Shown: positions 1-8,130, numbered from the stretch's first letter. The stretch is DNA of 64,000 nucleotides from Thermoactinomyces intermedius (GCF_016055025.1 NZ_JAECVW010000004.1); one strand, 5' to 3'. Program-made: numbers and translations. Notes: generated from the letters alone by a model not told the origin.

Positions 1-550
1 TGGTATCGATGGGCGGCACCTCGGCTTCCAACATGCCGACAATGGCACCGACGGCATTGGAATAAATTTTGGCGCTGATCCGGTTGACTCCGGCCACATC
101 CAATATCGACGGAATCATGACAATATCGCTGATCCCCACATAAGGCTTTGTATCACCGGAGGCCACCGTGCTCACCATCACCTTCGGGACTCCCACAGGA
201 AGGGCTTGCAAGCCGGACGTCCCGATCATGGTCCCGTTGGATCCTCCCATCGAAAAACCGGCGTCGATTTTTCCTTCCAGAAACAGCTCTTTCATAATGA
301 CGGCAATTCCCCGGGTCATGACAGACATGGCATGAGATTTATCAGCTTTTTTTCGAAGCTCTTCCAAAGAGCTCCCACCGGCTTCCGCCACTTTTTCGGC
401 AGGAATATCCGGATCAAAAAACGGTTCTCCCAAAACACCTGTGTTAATGACAAATCCATGGTGCCCGTGTTTTTCGATTTCCTGCTTGATAAATGCATAA
501 TCATGCCCTTTGGTATCCAGTGCACCAATGACAGCAATGGTTTTGCCCAT
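1..550 (-). CDS. Tm-1-like ATP-binding protein, N-terminal part (gene runs off the window)
   Basis: The minus strand reads MGKTIAVIGALDTKGHDYAF from an ATG at 550-548, followed by about 183 codons open to the window edge. The start is fixed by AAGGAGGATC immediately upstream. The opening (AVIGALDTKG, then glycine-rich SMGGSNGTMIG and VSTVASGDTKPYVG) is characteristic of the UPF0261/Tm-1-like family, which binds ATP in an N-terminal Rossmann-like domain. Members occur in plants (tomato virus resistance) and bacteria; the bacterial role is not settled. The C-terminal half lies outside the window, so operon partners on that side cannot be seen. Confidence 0.85.
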   Translation of the reverse strand, partial: MGKTIAVIGALDTKGHDYAFIKQEIEKHGHHGFVINTGVLGEPFFDPDIPAEKVAEAGGSSLEELRKKADKSHAMSVMTRGIAVIMKELFLEGKIDAGFSMGGSNGTMIGTSGLQALPVGVPKVMVSTVASGDTKPYVGISDIVMIPSILDVAGVNRISAKIYSNAVGAIVGMLEAEVPPIDT

Positions 551-597
551 TTCGATCCTCCTTGCAAGTTGAGTTAGGGTGTTTTAGAGAAAAACCC

Positions 598-642
598 TTA
601 TAAATAACATTTAGTTATAAATGCTATATTCCCTTCATTATA
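598..642 (-). promoter_or_regulatory. probable promoter of the Tm-1-like gene with a direct repeat
   Basis: On the minus strand a TATAAT hexamer lies at 642-637, about 90 bases before the start codon; no good -35 is visible. Two copies of TTATAAAT (598-605 and 615-622) sit just downstream of it, 17 bases apart, and could be an operator. The regulatory reading is inference. Confidence 0.35.
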
Positions 643-748
643 TCAATTATTTTTCTTATGATTTTTTAGAAAAACTTTTTTAGAACCTAAATTTTTGGCT
701 TCCGACAGCGGAGGGGTGTAAGGAGAAAAGCTTGGATCCATGCTCTTT

Positions 749-779
749 TTGATTTAAACTGTGAAGGTTATTGTATAAT
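749..779 (+). promoter_or_regulatory. probable sigma-A promoter of the MFS gene
   Basis: TTGATT at 749-754 and TATAAT at 774-779 with a 19-base spacer. It lies upstream of the leader hairpin at 805-836 and the MFS start at 852. Confidence 0.4.
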
Positions 780-804
780 AATATTTAACGTACCGAATTT
801 TTTA

Positions 805-836
805 GTGATGCCGAAAACCGGCATCATCCTTTTTTT
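805..836 (+). terminator. terminator-like hairpin in the leader of the MFS gene
   Basis: GATGCCG, a short loop and CGGCATC form a stem followed by ATCC and seven T residues. The hairpin sits between the promoter and the ribosome site of the downstream gene, so it would either attenuate that transcript or end an upstream one. Confidence 0.55.
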
Positions 837-851
837 AGGGAAAGGGGGCCT

Positions 852-2045
852 TTGGTGGATACCATACAACAATCCATGCCGGCAAAAAGACCGATGTCCA
901 AAGGGAAAGTATGGACATTCAGCACGACGCATCTGATGAATGACTTGGTGACGACCGGCATCGTCCCGGCGTTATTGCCGCTGTATCAGCAGGCTTTTGA
1001 TTTGACTTACACGCAATCGGGGCTCATTATTCTCGCTTCTTATATCACTTCCTCGGTCATGCAGCCATTGTTTGGCGCATGGACGGATCACAAACCGATG
1101 GTCTGGATGTTGCCGCTCGGTGTGTTTATTTCTGTGATGGGATTGGCACTGACCGGCTGGGCACCCAGTTATGGATGGGTTTTGTTTCTGATCGCCTTAT
1201 CCGGGCTCGGCTCCGGGATTTTTCATCCGGAAGCATCCCGGGGAACCCACTTTGCATCAGGAAATACCAAAGGGTTGGCGCAGGCGATTTTTCAGGTGGG
1301 AGGCAACGGTGGCCAGGCTTTGGGACCTTTGATGATTCCGTTGTTTTTGGTTTATACGGGAAAAGAAGGGCTGCTCTGGTTCAGTGTGCTGGCAGTGATC
1401 GCGCTCATTTTGCTTTTGCGTTTATTGCCTTGGTATAAAGAACAGGTGAGCAGGTCGCAGGCAGCTAAAAAACAATCCAAAGGAAAAAACCACTGGCCGG
1501 GGGTTTTTTGGCTGGTCATTGTGATCACATTGCGGTCTTGGTGCCAAGTCGGTGTTTCCGCTTTTTTGCCTTTTTTCTTTTTGCATCAAATGAACATGTC
1601 TTACAGTCAGGCAGAGGTGTTAAACTTCGTGTTTCTGGGGGCAGGCGCGTTGGGAACGTTTATCGGCGGGGCGTTGTCTGATTATTTGGGGATCAAACGC
1701 TGGTTGGTCGGTTCCCTGCTCGCTTCGGTGCCTTTTGCCTTATGGTTGCCTTATGCCCAAGGGGTTTCGATGTGGCTGGTGATCTTTTTGTTCGGTTTTT
1801 TTGTTTTATCTTCTTTTGCCGTGACCGTGGTGTATATGCAAAAATTGCTGCCCCGCAATATCGCTATGGCTTCCGGTTTGGCCATTGGTTTTGGTGTCGG
1901 AGCCGGGGGAATCGGAGCCACGCTCATGGGATATCTGATCGACTTGTTCGGGGTGCCCACCATTTTATCGTTGATTTCCGCATTGCCCATTTTGGCGGTT
2001 CTATGTGCGTTCATGGTTCCGGATGAAAGAAAACTGGCTGCATAA
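852..2045 (+). CDS. MFS transporter, fosmidomycin-resistance (Fsr)-like
   Basis: 397 residues with about 12 hydrophobic segments, the size and layout of a major facilitator exporter. The N-terminal half has the Fsr-type pattern: THLMNDLVTTGIVPALLPLY in helix 1, a loop 2-3 beginning GAWTDHKPM, and FHPEASR after helix 4. Proteins of this group are proton-driven drug exporters; fosmidomycin is the namesake substrate but the true one is unknown here. The start is TTG at 852 or GTG at 855, behind GGGAAAGGGGG. A strong terminator follows, so it is a single-gene unit with a terminator-like hairpin in its own leader. Confidence 0.85.
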   Translation: MVDTIQQSMPAKRPMSKGKVWTFSTTHLMNDLVTTGIVPALLPLYQQAFDLTYTQSGLIILASYITSSVMQPLFGAWTDHKPMVWMLPLGVFISVMGLALTGWAPSYGWVLFLIALSGLGSGIFHPEASRGTHFASGNTKGLAQAIFQVGGNGGQALGPLMIPLFLVYTGKEGLLWFSVLAVIALILLLRLLPWYKEQVSRSQAAKKQSKGKNHWPGVFWLVIVITLRSWCQVGVSAFLPFFFLHQMNMSYSQAEVLNFVFLGAGALGTFIGGALSDYLGIKRWLVGSLLASVPFALWLPYAQGVSMWLVIFLFGFFVLSSFAVTVVYMQKLLPRNIAMASGLAIGFGVGAGGIGATLMGYLIDLFGVPTILSLISALPILAVLCAFMVPDERKLAA

Positions 2046-2055
2046 ACGGATTCCG

Positions 2056-2090
2056 AACCCTCCCGGTTTGAAGTACATGGGAGGGTTTAT
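2056..2090 (+). terminator. rho-independent terminator after the MFS gene
   Basis: AACCCTCCC at 2056-2064 pairs with GGGAGGGTT at 2079-2087, followed by a short T-rich run. Confidence 0.7.
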
Positions 2091-2206
2091 TGTACCTTTA
2101 ATTGATGGGATGCGCCGGCTAATATGCCCTATTTCATTTCGGTTAACGATTCTTCGTCGCTCTGTGAGGCTTCCAGCCCCCCATTTTTACAGAATTTTGC
2201 TGACTG

Positions 2207-2600
2207 AAAGCCCACGGTTTCAATCGTGGGATGAAAGGCGGCGTTGCTCGGTAATCCCTTTATGGGATTGCTTAGAGCAACAATTTTTTGTATAATCGAA
2301 CACATGAGCGGTGCTCATCCCACTGGTAGTGGGTTTGTTCCTGTACGTCATGGGTTGAGGTTCCAGTGGTGAACGATTCTCTCCCATTGGGTAAAACCAT
2401 GAGAGTGAGTCATGGAACAAGAGAACTAGCGTACTGGTAGTAGGTACGCCGCCCATGTGGGTACATGCAACATGAGTTGTAGAACCATATGGGACGGGCT
2501 GATGAGACAGCCCTGAACTTGGGAGTTGCCCAAAGCAGAAATGAATTGAGGGCGTTAACTACCCAAGAATCCCACGGCTTCAGCCGTGTGGAGTCTCAAG
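2207..2600 (+). mobile_element. IS200/IS605-like non-autonomous element without transposase
   Basis: About 390 bases bounded by subterminal palindromes of the type found in IS200/IS605 elements: CCCACG/CGTGGG on the left (2211-2230) and CCCACGGC/GCCGTGTGG on the right (2571-2591), the right end reading ACCCAAGAATCCCACGGC and ending near GAGTCTCAA. There is no plausible TnpA, TnpB or IscB frame inside. This is the form expected of a palindrome-ended derivative mobilised in trans. The family call rests on end sequence resemblance, not on a database match. Confidence 0.6.
2290..2597 (+). ncRNA. candidate structured RNA (omega RNA-like) inside the IS element
   Basis: The interior is packed with potential stems: CCCACT/AGTGGG at 2318-2333, GGTTCCA paired at distance with TGGAAC, GGGCTG/CAGCCC near 2497-2513, and GTTGCCC pairing possibilities towards the right-end palindrome. 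IS605-group elements encode guide (omega) RNAs that extend through the right end, and stand-alone copies without nuclease genes are known. Sequence here shows structure and location only; the RNA identity is inference. Confidence 0.35.
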
Positions 2601-2604
2601 AATG

Positions 2605-2633
2605 AAAAAAGCTGCCCTTTGCGCGGGGCAGCT
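2605..2633 (-). terminator. terminator downstream of the VOC gene
   Basis: Read on the minus strand GCTGCCC, a loop and GGGCAGC are followed by six T residues. It abuts the right end of the IS-like element. Confidence 0.65.
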
Positions 2634-2754
2634 GTTATTATCCGGGGGACAGAGTTTGCAGTTCTGGTACACATTATGGAATCGCCTGCGAAGGTCTGCC
2701 ACATTAGCGTCAAAACCTCCTCCGTCTGCATCCGAGCCTTAATTTCAGAACGAA

Positions 2755-3111
2755 TTATTTTTTTGATCTCTCACGGGATAGAACCTCAACAGTAAATCCA
2801 CCCGGTGTTTTAACAAAAAAAGTCCAACCATGTGCGTTCTGTGGAGGATCTACATCGATGCCGTCTTCTTTCATTCGTTTATAGATCTTATTCACCTGCT
2901 CATCGCTTTCCTGCACAAATCCGATGTGAAATGTTTTGGGATATTCAACTTGCTTTCCTTTCATTAAGGACAGTAACATCCCTTGATCGTCAGTTAACAG
3001 AGTAAACGAGTTGCCACGGGTAGACACAGTTTTCAGATCGAAATATTTCTTCAAGAATTCTTCAGTGGCTCGAACGTCAGTAACCGTCAGATTCAGATGG
3101 TTGAGATTCAT
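2755..3111 (-). CDS. VOC-family protein (glyoxalase/bleomycin-resistance fold)
   Basis: 118 residues, one VOC module of the usual length. It opens MNLNHLNLTVTDV with the metal-ligand-type histidine at residue 5, continues with a beta-alpha-beta-beta-beta repeat, and ends NAHGWTFFVKTPGGFTVEVL, the typical C-terminal repeat with a late acidic ligand position. Such proteins act as metal-dependent lyases, dioxygenases or antibiotic-binding proteins; the substrate cannot be told. The start at 3111 is supported by GAGGAGGAG just upstream. A decayed TetR regulator gene lies immediately upstream on the same strand, so the pair may once have been a regulated unit. Confidence 0.8.
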   Translation of the reverse strand: MNLNHLNLTVTDVRATEEFLKKYFDLKTVSTRGNSFTLLTDDQGMLLSLMKGKQVEYPKTFHIGFVQESDEQVNKIYKRMKEDGIDVDPPQNAHGWTFFVKTPGGFTVEVLSRERSKK

Positions 3112-3132
3112 CGAATCTCCTCCTCTACAAAT

Positions 3133-3590
3133 TTACAATCGCTTTAAGGTCTTTGATATCAGGTTGTTGGGGTGAACGGTCAGTAACAATGAAAATCCGC
3201 CAAGCAGGATATAAGTAAACAATGGTCCGACAAACATGCGTACGGCTGCGTTGAAATCAACAATGTTTACCAATCCTTTTTTTCGCTTGCTCTAAAATAG
3301 CGAAATGCTCTTCATGACCTTCTCCGGCAAGGTTGAACAAAAAAGGCTTCTAGGCTGTGGAAACCGAGGAGACTCGGCAACGAAAATTGGCATCAATGCA
3401 AGGTGATTGGATTACATAAGACTGGAGATATAGTGATACGCAAAGTTATTTAATGCTTGGTGCAGTTCGTCACGATGATTCAACGAATTATTTTCAAACG
3501 AATCCAAATTTTCAGTTGAAATCAAACTGAACAGTTCGGTTTGATCATACGCTTTTATTTGTAAGTATGTCAAGAAGATTCATCGTTTAT
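3133..3590 (-). pseudogene. TetR/AcrR-family regulator, decayed
   Basis: Pieces of one TetR C-terminal domain are spread over frames on the minus strand: TELFSLISTENLDS, then HLALMPIFVAESPRFPQP after an in-frame TAA, then LFNLAGEGHEEHFAILEQA, then after a shift in a run of A residues GLVNIVDFNAAVRMFVGPLF and a stop at 3135-3133. The order matches the ligand-binding domain of AcrR-like repressors. The N-terminal helix-turn-helix is not recognisable. At least one nonsense change and two frameshifts make it non-functional. It sits directly upstream of the VOC gene and divergent from the SDR gene, either of which it may once have controlled. Confidence 0.7.
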
Positions 3591-3713
3591 TATTGCCCGA
3601 AAATTAAAAAGGCCCATGAATTAAGTGAATCCAGACAAGCATAATTAGATGAAAAATTGGCGTAAATGATTTATGCTGACAGTACTACGATCAAAGAAGC
3701 AGGAGGGAAAAGA

Positions 3714-4466
3714 ATGAAACCACTCAACGACAAGGTGGCCGTGATCACCGGAAGCAGCCGGGGCATCGGTGCCGCCACGGCCGTGTTATTCGCCAAAGCC
3801 GGAGCCGATGTTGTCATTAATTATCATCATTCTGAAAAAGAGGCTTTGCAGGTGCTTGAAAAAGTGGAGAACGTCGGAAGAAAAGGCATTGTGGTGCAAG
3901 CGGACGTCCGGAAGGAAGAAGATGTGAAAAAGTTGGTGGACCGGGCCGTTCAGGCATTCGGAAAAGTGGATATTCTCATCAACAATGCCAACATTGCCTT
4001 TGCAGTCAAGCCGTTTTTGGAGATGAGCTGGGAGGAGTTTTCCGTCAAGTTGAACGACGAGATGCGTTCTGCTTTCCATCTTTGCCAAGAAGTGGTTCCG
4101 TATATGGAAAAACAGGGAGGAGGAAAAATCGTCTTGATTTCCAGCGGGTTATCCCGGACGCCCGCGCCAGGATTTGTTGCTCACGGGACAGCCAAAGCAG
4201 CCATCGTGTCGTTTGCAAAATACCTGGCACTGGAATTGGGGCCCAAAAATATCCGGACCAACGTGATTGCCCCCGGTTTGGTGTTGACTGATGCGACAAA
4301 AGACCAACCGAAAGAAATGCATGAATCCATCCGGAATGTCACGCCTTTGCGACGCCTGGCCGAACCGGAGGATGTGGCCGGGGCTGTTTTGAGTTTGGTG
4401 GCTGATTGGAATTCGTTTATGAACGGCGCTTATCTTCCGGTCAACGGAGGAAATGACATGGATTGA
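3714..4466 (+). CDS. short-chain dehydrogenase/reductase, FabG-like, with His in place of catalytic Tyr
   Basis: 250 residues from the ATG at 3714, which follows AGGAGGG; a longer reading from 3666 lacks a good ribosome site. The NAD(P)-binding motif is TGSSRGIG (residues 12-19), followed by a downstream NNAN segment where NNAG is usual, and the active-site serine is in LISS (143-144). The YxxxK position reads H-G-T-A-K (His157, Lys161), so the catalytic tyrosine is replaced. IAPGLVLTDAT and a C-terminal NGG are typical of FabG-like reductases acting on ketones or alcohols. Substrate unknown; activity may be reduced or use another residue. It is followed by a strong terminator. Confidence 0.8.
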   Translation: MKPLNDKVAVITGSSRGIGAATAVLFAKAGADVVINYHHSEKEALQVLEKVENVGRKGIVVQADVRKEEDVKKLVDRAVQAFGKVDILINNANIAFAVKPFLEMSWEEFSVKLNDEMRSAFHLCQEVVPYMEKQGGGKIVLISSGLSRTPAPGFVAHGTAKAAIVSFAKYLALELGPKNIRTNVIAPGLVLTDATKDQPKEMHESIRNVTPLRRLAEPEDVAGAVLSLVADWNSFMNGAYLPVNGGNDMD

Positions 4467-4501
4467 TGACAGACGGATAAAGGACATGGTCTCAGAGTTT
4501 T

Positions 4502-4533
4502 AAAAAAAGCCGGTAAATCACCGGCTTTTTTTG
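4502..4533 (+). terminator. terminator after the SDR gene
   Basis: AAAAGCCGGT / ACCGGCTTTTTTT with a four-base loop. The symmetrical A and T runs would let it work in both directions. Confidence 0.85.
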
Positions 4534-4618
4534 CAATTGGAGGTTGATCATTGCGGCAAAGAAGTATATCATTAGAATGATTCCTTTTTAATAATTATTA
4601 TAATTTAGGGGGATGAAA

Positions 4619-5551
4619 ATGAAAGTTTATGATTACCACCATCTCAACCATGTAAAAGAACAGCACACCTCCCGAAAAACCTTGTGGATCACCCTGGCGT
4701 TAACCGTTTTTTTCACAGCGGTTGAGGTGGCAGGCGGACTGCTGTCCAATTCGCTGGCTTTGTTGTCTGATTCCGCCCATATGATTTCCGATGTGTTTGC
4801 ATTGGGCCTGAGTTTGACGGCCAGTTACATGGCCACACGAAATCCGGACGGAAAATATACGTTTGGTTTTCTCCGGTTTGAAATCATTGCGTCCTTCTTA
4901 AACGGGTTGGCTCTGGTTGTGATTGCAATCGGGATTTTTATTGAAGGCATCCGCCGGCTCATTGAACCCCGGGAAATCGATAAGCCTTTGATGTTGACGA
5001 TCGCGGTGATCGGGTTGATGGTCAATATTGTGTTGACGGTGATTTTAAGCCGCAGTTCCAAAGAAGAAGAAAATCTGAACATCCAAAGTGCTCTCTGGCA
5101 TTTTATTGGGGATTTGCTGAGCTCCGTGGGGATCATTGTTTCCTTCATCCTGATCTCCGTGACCGGGTTTTTGATTTTTGATCCGCTGATCAGTATGGTG
5201 ATCGGAGGAATCATTTTTTACGGTGGTTCCAAAATCCTTTACGAATCTTATTTCATTCTGATGGAAGCCGTGCCGGAAAAGTTTGATCTGGAATCGGTCC
5301 GCCAAGACATCAGCAGAGTGGAAGGGGTTCGGGATGTGCACGAACTGCATCTGTGGGCGGTTTCCACGGACCATTATTCGCTGACGGCTCATGTGTTTAT
5401 TGATGAAGCGGCAGAACCGTTTCTTGTGATCAAGGACATCAATGATACTCTCTCTCAAAAATACGGAATTGTCCACTCCACCGTCCAGATCGAACATCCT
5501 GCCGTTCATGATCACGGGGAGTACGGAAAACGTTTTTTGGCCGTCCATTGA
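4619..5551 (+). CDS. cation diffusion facilitator, CzcD-like (zinc-type efflux)
   Basis: 310 residues from the ATG at 4619; the ATG at 4613 is too close to the TTAGGGGG ribosome site. Six hydrophobic segments are followed by a cytoplasmic domain of about 90 residues. Metal-site motifs are LLSDSAHMISD in helix 2 (HxxxD) and HFIGDL in helix 5 (HxxxD), the zinc/cobalt/cadmium-type pattern. The tail ends in a histidine cluster (IEHPAVHDHGEYG). Such proteins export divalent metal ions against protons at the cytoplasmic membrane. A 77-base gap precedes the Rieske gene, with no obvious terminator between them. Confidence 0.9.
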   Translation: MKVYDYHHLNHVKEQHTSRKTLWITLALTVFFTAVEVAGGLLSNSLALLSDSAHMISDVFALGLSLTASYMATRNPDGKYTFGFLRFEIIASFLNGLALVVIAIGIFIEGIRRLIEPREIDKPLMLTIAVIGLMVNIVLTVILSRSSKEEENLNIQSALWHFIGDLLSSVGIIVSFILISVTGFLIFDPLISMVIGGIIFYGGSKILYESYFILMEAVPEKFDLESVRQDISRVEGVRDVHELHLWAVSTDHYSLTAHVFIDEAAEPFLVIKDINDTLSQKYGIVHSTVQIEHPAVHDHGEYGKRFLAVH

Positions 5552-5628
5552 GGAAAACTTCGAGGTCTAAATACCGGGAATCCACATATACAAAGTCTTG
5601 ACAACAATCATCTCAAGGAGGTTATTTC

Positions 5629-6582
5629 ATGTCGGAAGACTCGGTGTTTCCCGCCCGGTGGTATGCCGTTGCATGGTCGTCGGAGCTGAAAAAGGAGCCC
5701 CTCAAAAAACGGATCGCCGGCCGGGATATTGTGTTATTCCGGGGAGAAGACAACACCCCGCATGCCATTCATGCCTATTGCCCCCATCGGGGAGCCGACC
5801 TTTCGCTGGGATTTTGTGCAGACGGTGGAGTCCGGTGCCCTTTTCATGGTTGGTTGTTTCAAGGAGACGGAAGATGTACGGATATTCCATCCCAGCCCGG
5901 AGCAAGGATTCCTGAATTTGCCCATGCCACGGCATACCGGGTGATGGAGAAGGCCGGGCTGATCTGGGTTTATCCTTCCGATCACGCCCACGATGAGCTG
6001 ACGTTGTTTCCGGAACTGGAGGATCCGGACCTCCGGCTTGTTCCTTTTCAATCCACATGGAAAGCCCATTTTACCCGGGTGGTGGAAAGCGTCTTGGATG
6101 TGGCCCATCTTCCGGTTGTTCACCGCCGGACGATCGGGAGAAAGTCTTCGCCGGATGTAAAAATTCAATTTCATGCGGAAGGGGATCGGATCCGCATTGA
6201 AAATAATCAAACCGAATTGGAGTACCGGTTTCCGCAACAATGGATATTACGCCCCCGATCCCGCGGAAAACACCGGTTGATTAATTTCGTGACGTTTACG
6301 CCGGTTGATTCTCATTCCACGGACATCCGGGGATATATCGGCCGAAATTTTGCCAAATCGTTCTTGATGGACAAAATCTTGTCCAAATTCAGCCTCAAGG
6401 TACTGAAAGAGGATCAGGAAATCGTGGAAAGTCAGCATCCGCGGCCCATACCGGAATCCCTTCGTTTGGAAGCGCATGTTGCGGCAGACGGACCCCAAGT
6501 CCGGTTCAGAAACCGGTGGTATTCTTTTTTGACCGGCAACGAGCCAAAGCTGTCTTCCATCGCGAATCATTTTGAATATTGA
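5629..6582 (+). CDS. Rieske [2Fe-2S] non-heme iron oxygenase
   Basis: 317 residues starting at an ATG behind AAGGAGG. The Rieske cluster motifs are CPHRGA (around residues 51-54) and CPFHGW (70-75), spaced as usual. The catalytic domain carries ESVLDVAHLPVVH, giving the D-x2-H-x4-H mononuclear iron site, and a later EDQEIVESQ segment typical of pheophorbide a oxygenase/vanillate demethylase-like enzymes. It should hydroxylate or demethylate an aromatic or polycyclic substrate with electrons from a separate reductase, which is not encoded nearby. Substrate unknown. Confidence 0.88.
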   Translation: MSEDSVFPARWYAVAWSSELKKEPLKKRIAGRDIVLFRGEDNTPHAIHAYCPHRGADLSLGFCADGGVRCPFHGWLFQGDGRCTDIPSQPGARIPEFAHATAYRVMEKAGLIWVYPSDHAHDELTLFPELEDPDLRLVPFQSTWKAHFTRVVESVLDVAHLPVVHRRTIGRKSSPDVKIQFHAEGDRIRIENNQTELEYRFPQQWILRPRSRGKHRLINFVTFTPVDSHSTDIRGYIGRNFAKSFLMDKILSKFSLKVLKEDQEIVESQHPRPIPESLRLEAHVAADGPQVRFRNRWYSFLTGNEPKLSSIANHFEY

Positions 6583-6737
6583 GATAAAAGGTGGCAGGAG
6601 GGGAGAGCAAGGGGGAAACCGGCATAAAATCGGCCACAGAAAGCGAACGTACATTCCTGAAAAATCCAAAATCGCCTCAGAGCGAATCTGGCGTGGTTTT
6701 AAGAGGCGTTAGGTTCTTTTGGACATATGGGTCGTGA

Positions 6738-6777
6738 ATAAAAAAAGAGGGGCCTTACAAACGGAATGTGAAGGCCT
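6738..6777 (-). terminator. terminator after the 57-residue gene
   Basis: On the minus strand AAAGGCCTT and AAGGCC form the stem, followed by CTCTTTTTTTATTC. Confidence 0.6.
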
Positions 6778-6810
6778 TTATTTTTTTGCTCATTCCCATT
6801 ATTTTCTTTT

Positions 6811-6984
6811 TCATCCTTTGTTATCCAACCGGTCGGTCAACTCTTCGATATCGGAAATCAACGTTTGCAGTGTAAAAGACTCCGTCTGGTTGATGGATTC
6901 GATCCGGTCTGCAGCCCGGCGCATGATTTTGGCTGCCTGCTTGAGATCTTGCACGGAAAGTTGCACTTGATATTCTTTATCCAT
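6811..6984 (-). CDS. small acidic helical protein, 57 residues
   Basis: Reads MDKEYQVQLSVQDLKQAAKI and continues through a mostly helical, charged sequence to a TGA at 6813-6811. The start follows GGCGAGGTGAAACA, a good ribosome site, and a terminator follows the stop, which together support a real gene. No membrane segment or known motif is visible. The helical content and length are compatible with a small regulatory or structural protein, but no function can be assigned. Confidence 0.6.
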   Translation of the reverse strand: MDKEYQVQLSVQDLKQAAKIMRRAADRIESINQTESFTLQTLISDIEELTDRLDNKG

Positions 6985-7023
6985 TGTTTCACCTCGCCAT
7001 AAAAATTAGTACCTTTGGCATCT

Positions 7024-7080
7024 GTTGAAAAACGATTGTGAAATGTAACATGAAACAGACATGTTCCCATGTTATCAAAA
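7024..7080 (+). promoter_or_regulatory. duplicated promoter region, copy 1
   Basis: TTGAAA and TAACAT spaced 16 bases form a plausible promoter, followed by ATGAAACAGACATGTTCCC and ATGTTATCAAAA. A close copy lies at 7448-7505 before the paralogous downstream gene. Confidence 0.5.
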
Positions 7081-7102
7081 AAACGCCGGGAGGAAAATGA
7101 CC

Positions 7103-7429
7103 ATGGGGGTTGGCCCGAATCTTGTCATGTCAGGATGTTTCGCGCTTTTCACGCTGGTTTATTTTTTGCTTCAACGGTTTTACGGGGCGGATGTTCGCCT
7201 GTGGATGCTGATTTATTTTCCCGTACTCCTGTTTGTCATGACCTTTAGCTTCAATCATTGGCAACAACCGTTGAAAAGATTCATCGACCGGTTGAAAGAG
7301 CAGGCGCAAGCGGGTTTTTGGAAATGTATCATGATCATTGCAGGCATGGTTCTTTTCTGGGTGATTGCCATCATCTTGTTGATCGGGGTTCCGCTCGCTG
7401 TTTTTGAGCCCGAAGTTGCAAATCAATGA
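7103..7429 (+). CDS. small membrane protein, paralogue 1
   Basis: 108 residues from ATG 7103 (GGGAGG nine bases upstream; ATG 7097 is an alternative). Three hydrophobic stretches are separated by a charged loop with HWQQPLKRFIDRLKEQA and end near VFEPEV. The next gene has the same plan (YFPVLxFVxTF, HWxxPLKR, FWKxIxMI) and the same upstream sequence, so the two arose by tandem duplication. Family not recognised; probably an integral membrane protein of unknown role. Confidence 0.7.
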   Translation: MGVGPNLVMSGCFALFTLVYFLLQRFYGADVRLWMLIYFPVLLFVMTFSFNHWQQPLKRFIDRLKEQAQAGFWKCIMIIAGMVLFWVIAIILLIGVPLAVFEPEVANQ

Positions 7430-7447
7430 TATCCATATCCGGTGGTT

Positions 7448-7505
7448 GTTGAAAAATCATGTGTTCCATGTATTATGAAATAGACATATTCCCATGTTAT
7501 CAAAA
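7448..7505 (+). promoter_or_regulatory. duplicated promoter region, copy 2
   Basis: TTGAAA and TATTAT spaced 16 bases, then TATGAAATAGACATATTCCC and ATGTTATCAAAA, matching copy 1 with few changes. The conserved part after the -10 suggests a shared start site or operator. Confidence 0.5.
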
Positions 7506-7525
7506 CATTGCAGGAGGGAGATGCG

Positions 7526-7843
7526 GTGAAAGTCGGTAAAAATTTATTATACTCTGCATTATACGCTTTAATTTTGCTTGGTATCATATTGATAAGAAAA
7601 AATTATGACGACGAAGAATTTCCTCAATGGATGGTCGTTTATTTCCCTGTATTATTTTTTGTTGCAACCTTTTGCATCCTTCATTGGAAGAAACCCTTGA
7701 AAAGAACCTTGGACCGGATGAATGAATGGGCGTATGACATGAGCTTTTGGAAAATCATCGTCATGATCTTAAGCATCCTGGTTTTTTCGGTGGTTGTCGT
7801 CGGGATCTTTATTGTATTGCCCATCATTATCTTTGAATCCTGA
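7526..7843 (+). CDS. small membrane protein, paralogue 2
   Basis: 105 residues starting at GTG 7526 behind CAGGAGGGAG. Three hydrophobic stretches with a central basic loop (HWKKPLKRTLDRMNEWA), closely following paralogue 1 in plan. Both genes are preceded by the same promoter-like block, so they are likely regulated alike. No family recognised. A terminator lies about 90 bases downstream. Confidence 0.7.
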   Translation: MKVGKNLLYSALYALILLGIILIRKNYDDEEFPQWMVVYFPVLFFVATFCILHWKKPLKRTLDRMNEWAYDMSFWKIIVMILSILVFSVVVVGIFIVLPIIIFES

Positions 7844-7929
7844 ACTTCCGCAGATCCATTGATACATATGATATCTGGCAGGGTTTTAAGAATGACAGAT
7901 ATCGGAAATAAACAGCCGGTAAAAATCCA

Positions 7930-7968
7930 AGCGCCCGGGAAACCTGTATATGGTGTCTCGGGCGTTTT
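7930..7968 (+). terminator. terminator after the paralogue pair
   Basis: GCGCCCGGG and CTCGGGCGTT flank a loop of about 15 bases, followed by six T residues. Confidence 0.65.
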
Positions 7969-8130
7969 TTGTATGGATTTAAAGAAATTTATTTTTACAA
8001 ATCCAATCCGATCATCAGAATGGATCTTTAATCGGAAATAAATGTAAAACAGACAGCCTAAACGACTGGGGATGAATGGTTCTATTGGAAATAACCAGTG
8101 GATTCCTCCTCTAAAAAACCGTTATATACG

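Noticed and set aside
7859..8041. 60-codon plus-strand frame after the membrane protein pair
   Set aside because: It runs through the terminator at 7930-7968 and has no ribosome site or recognisable sequence.
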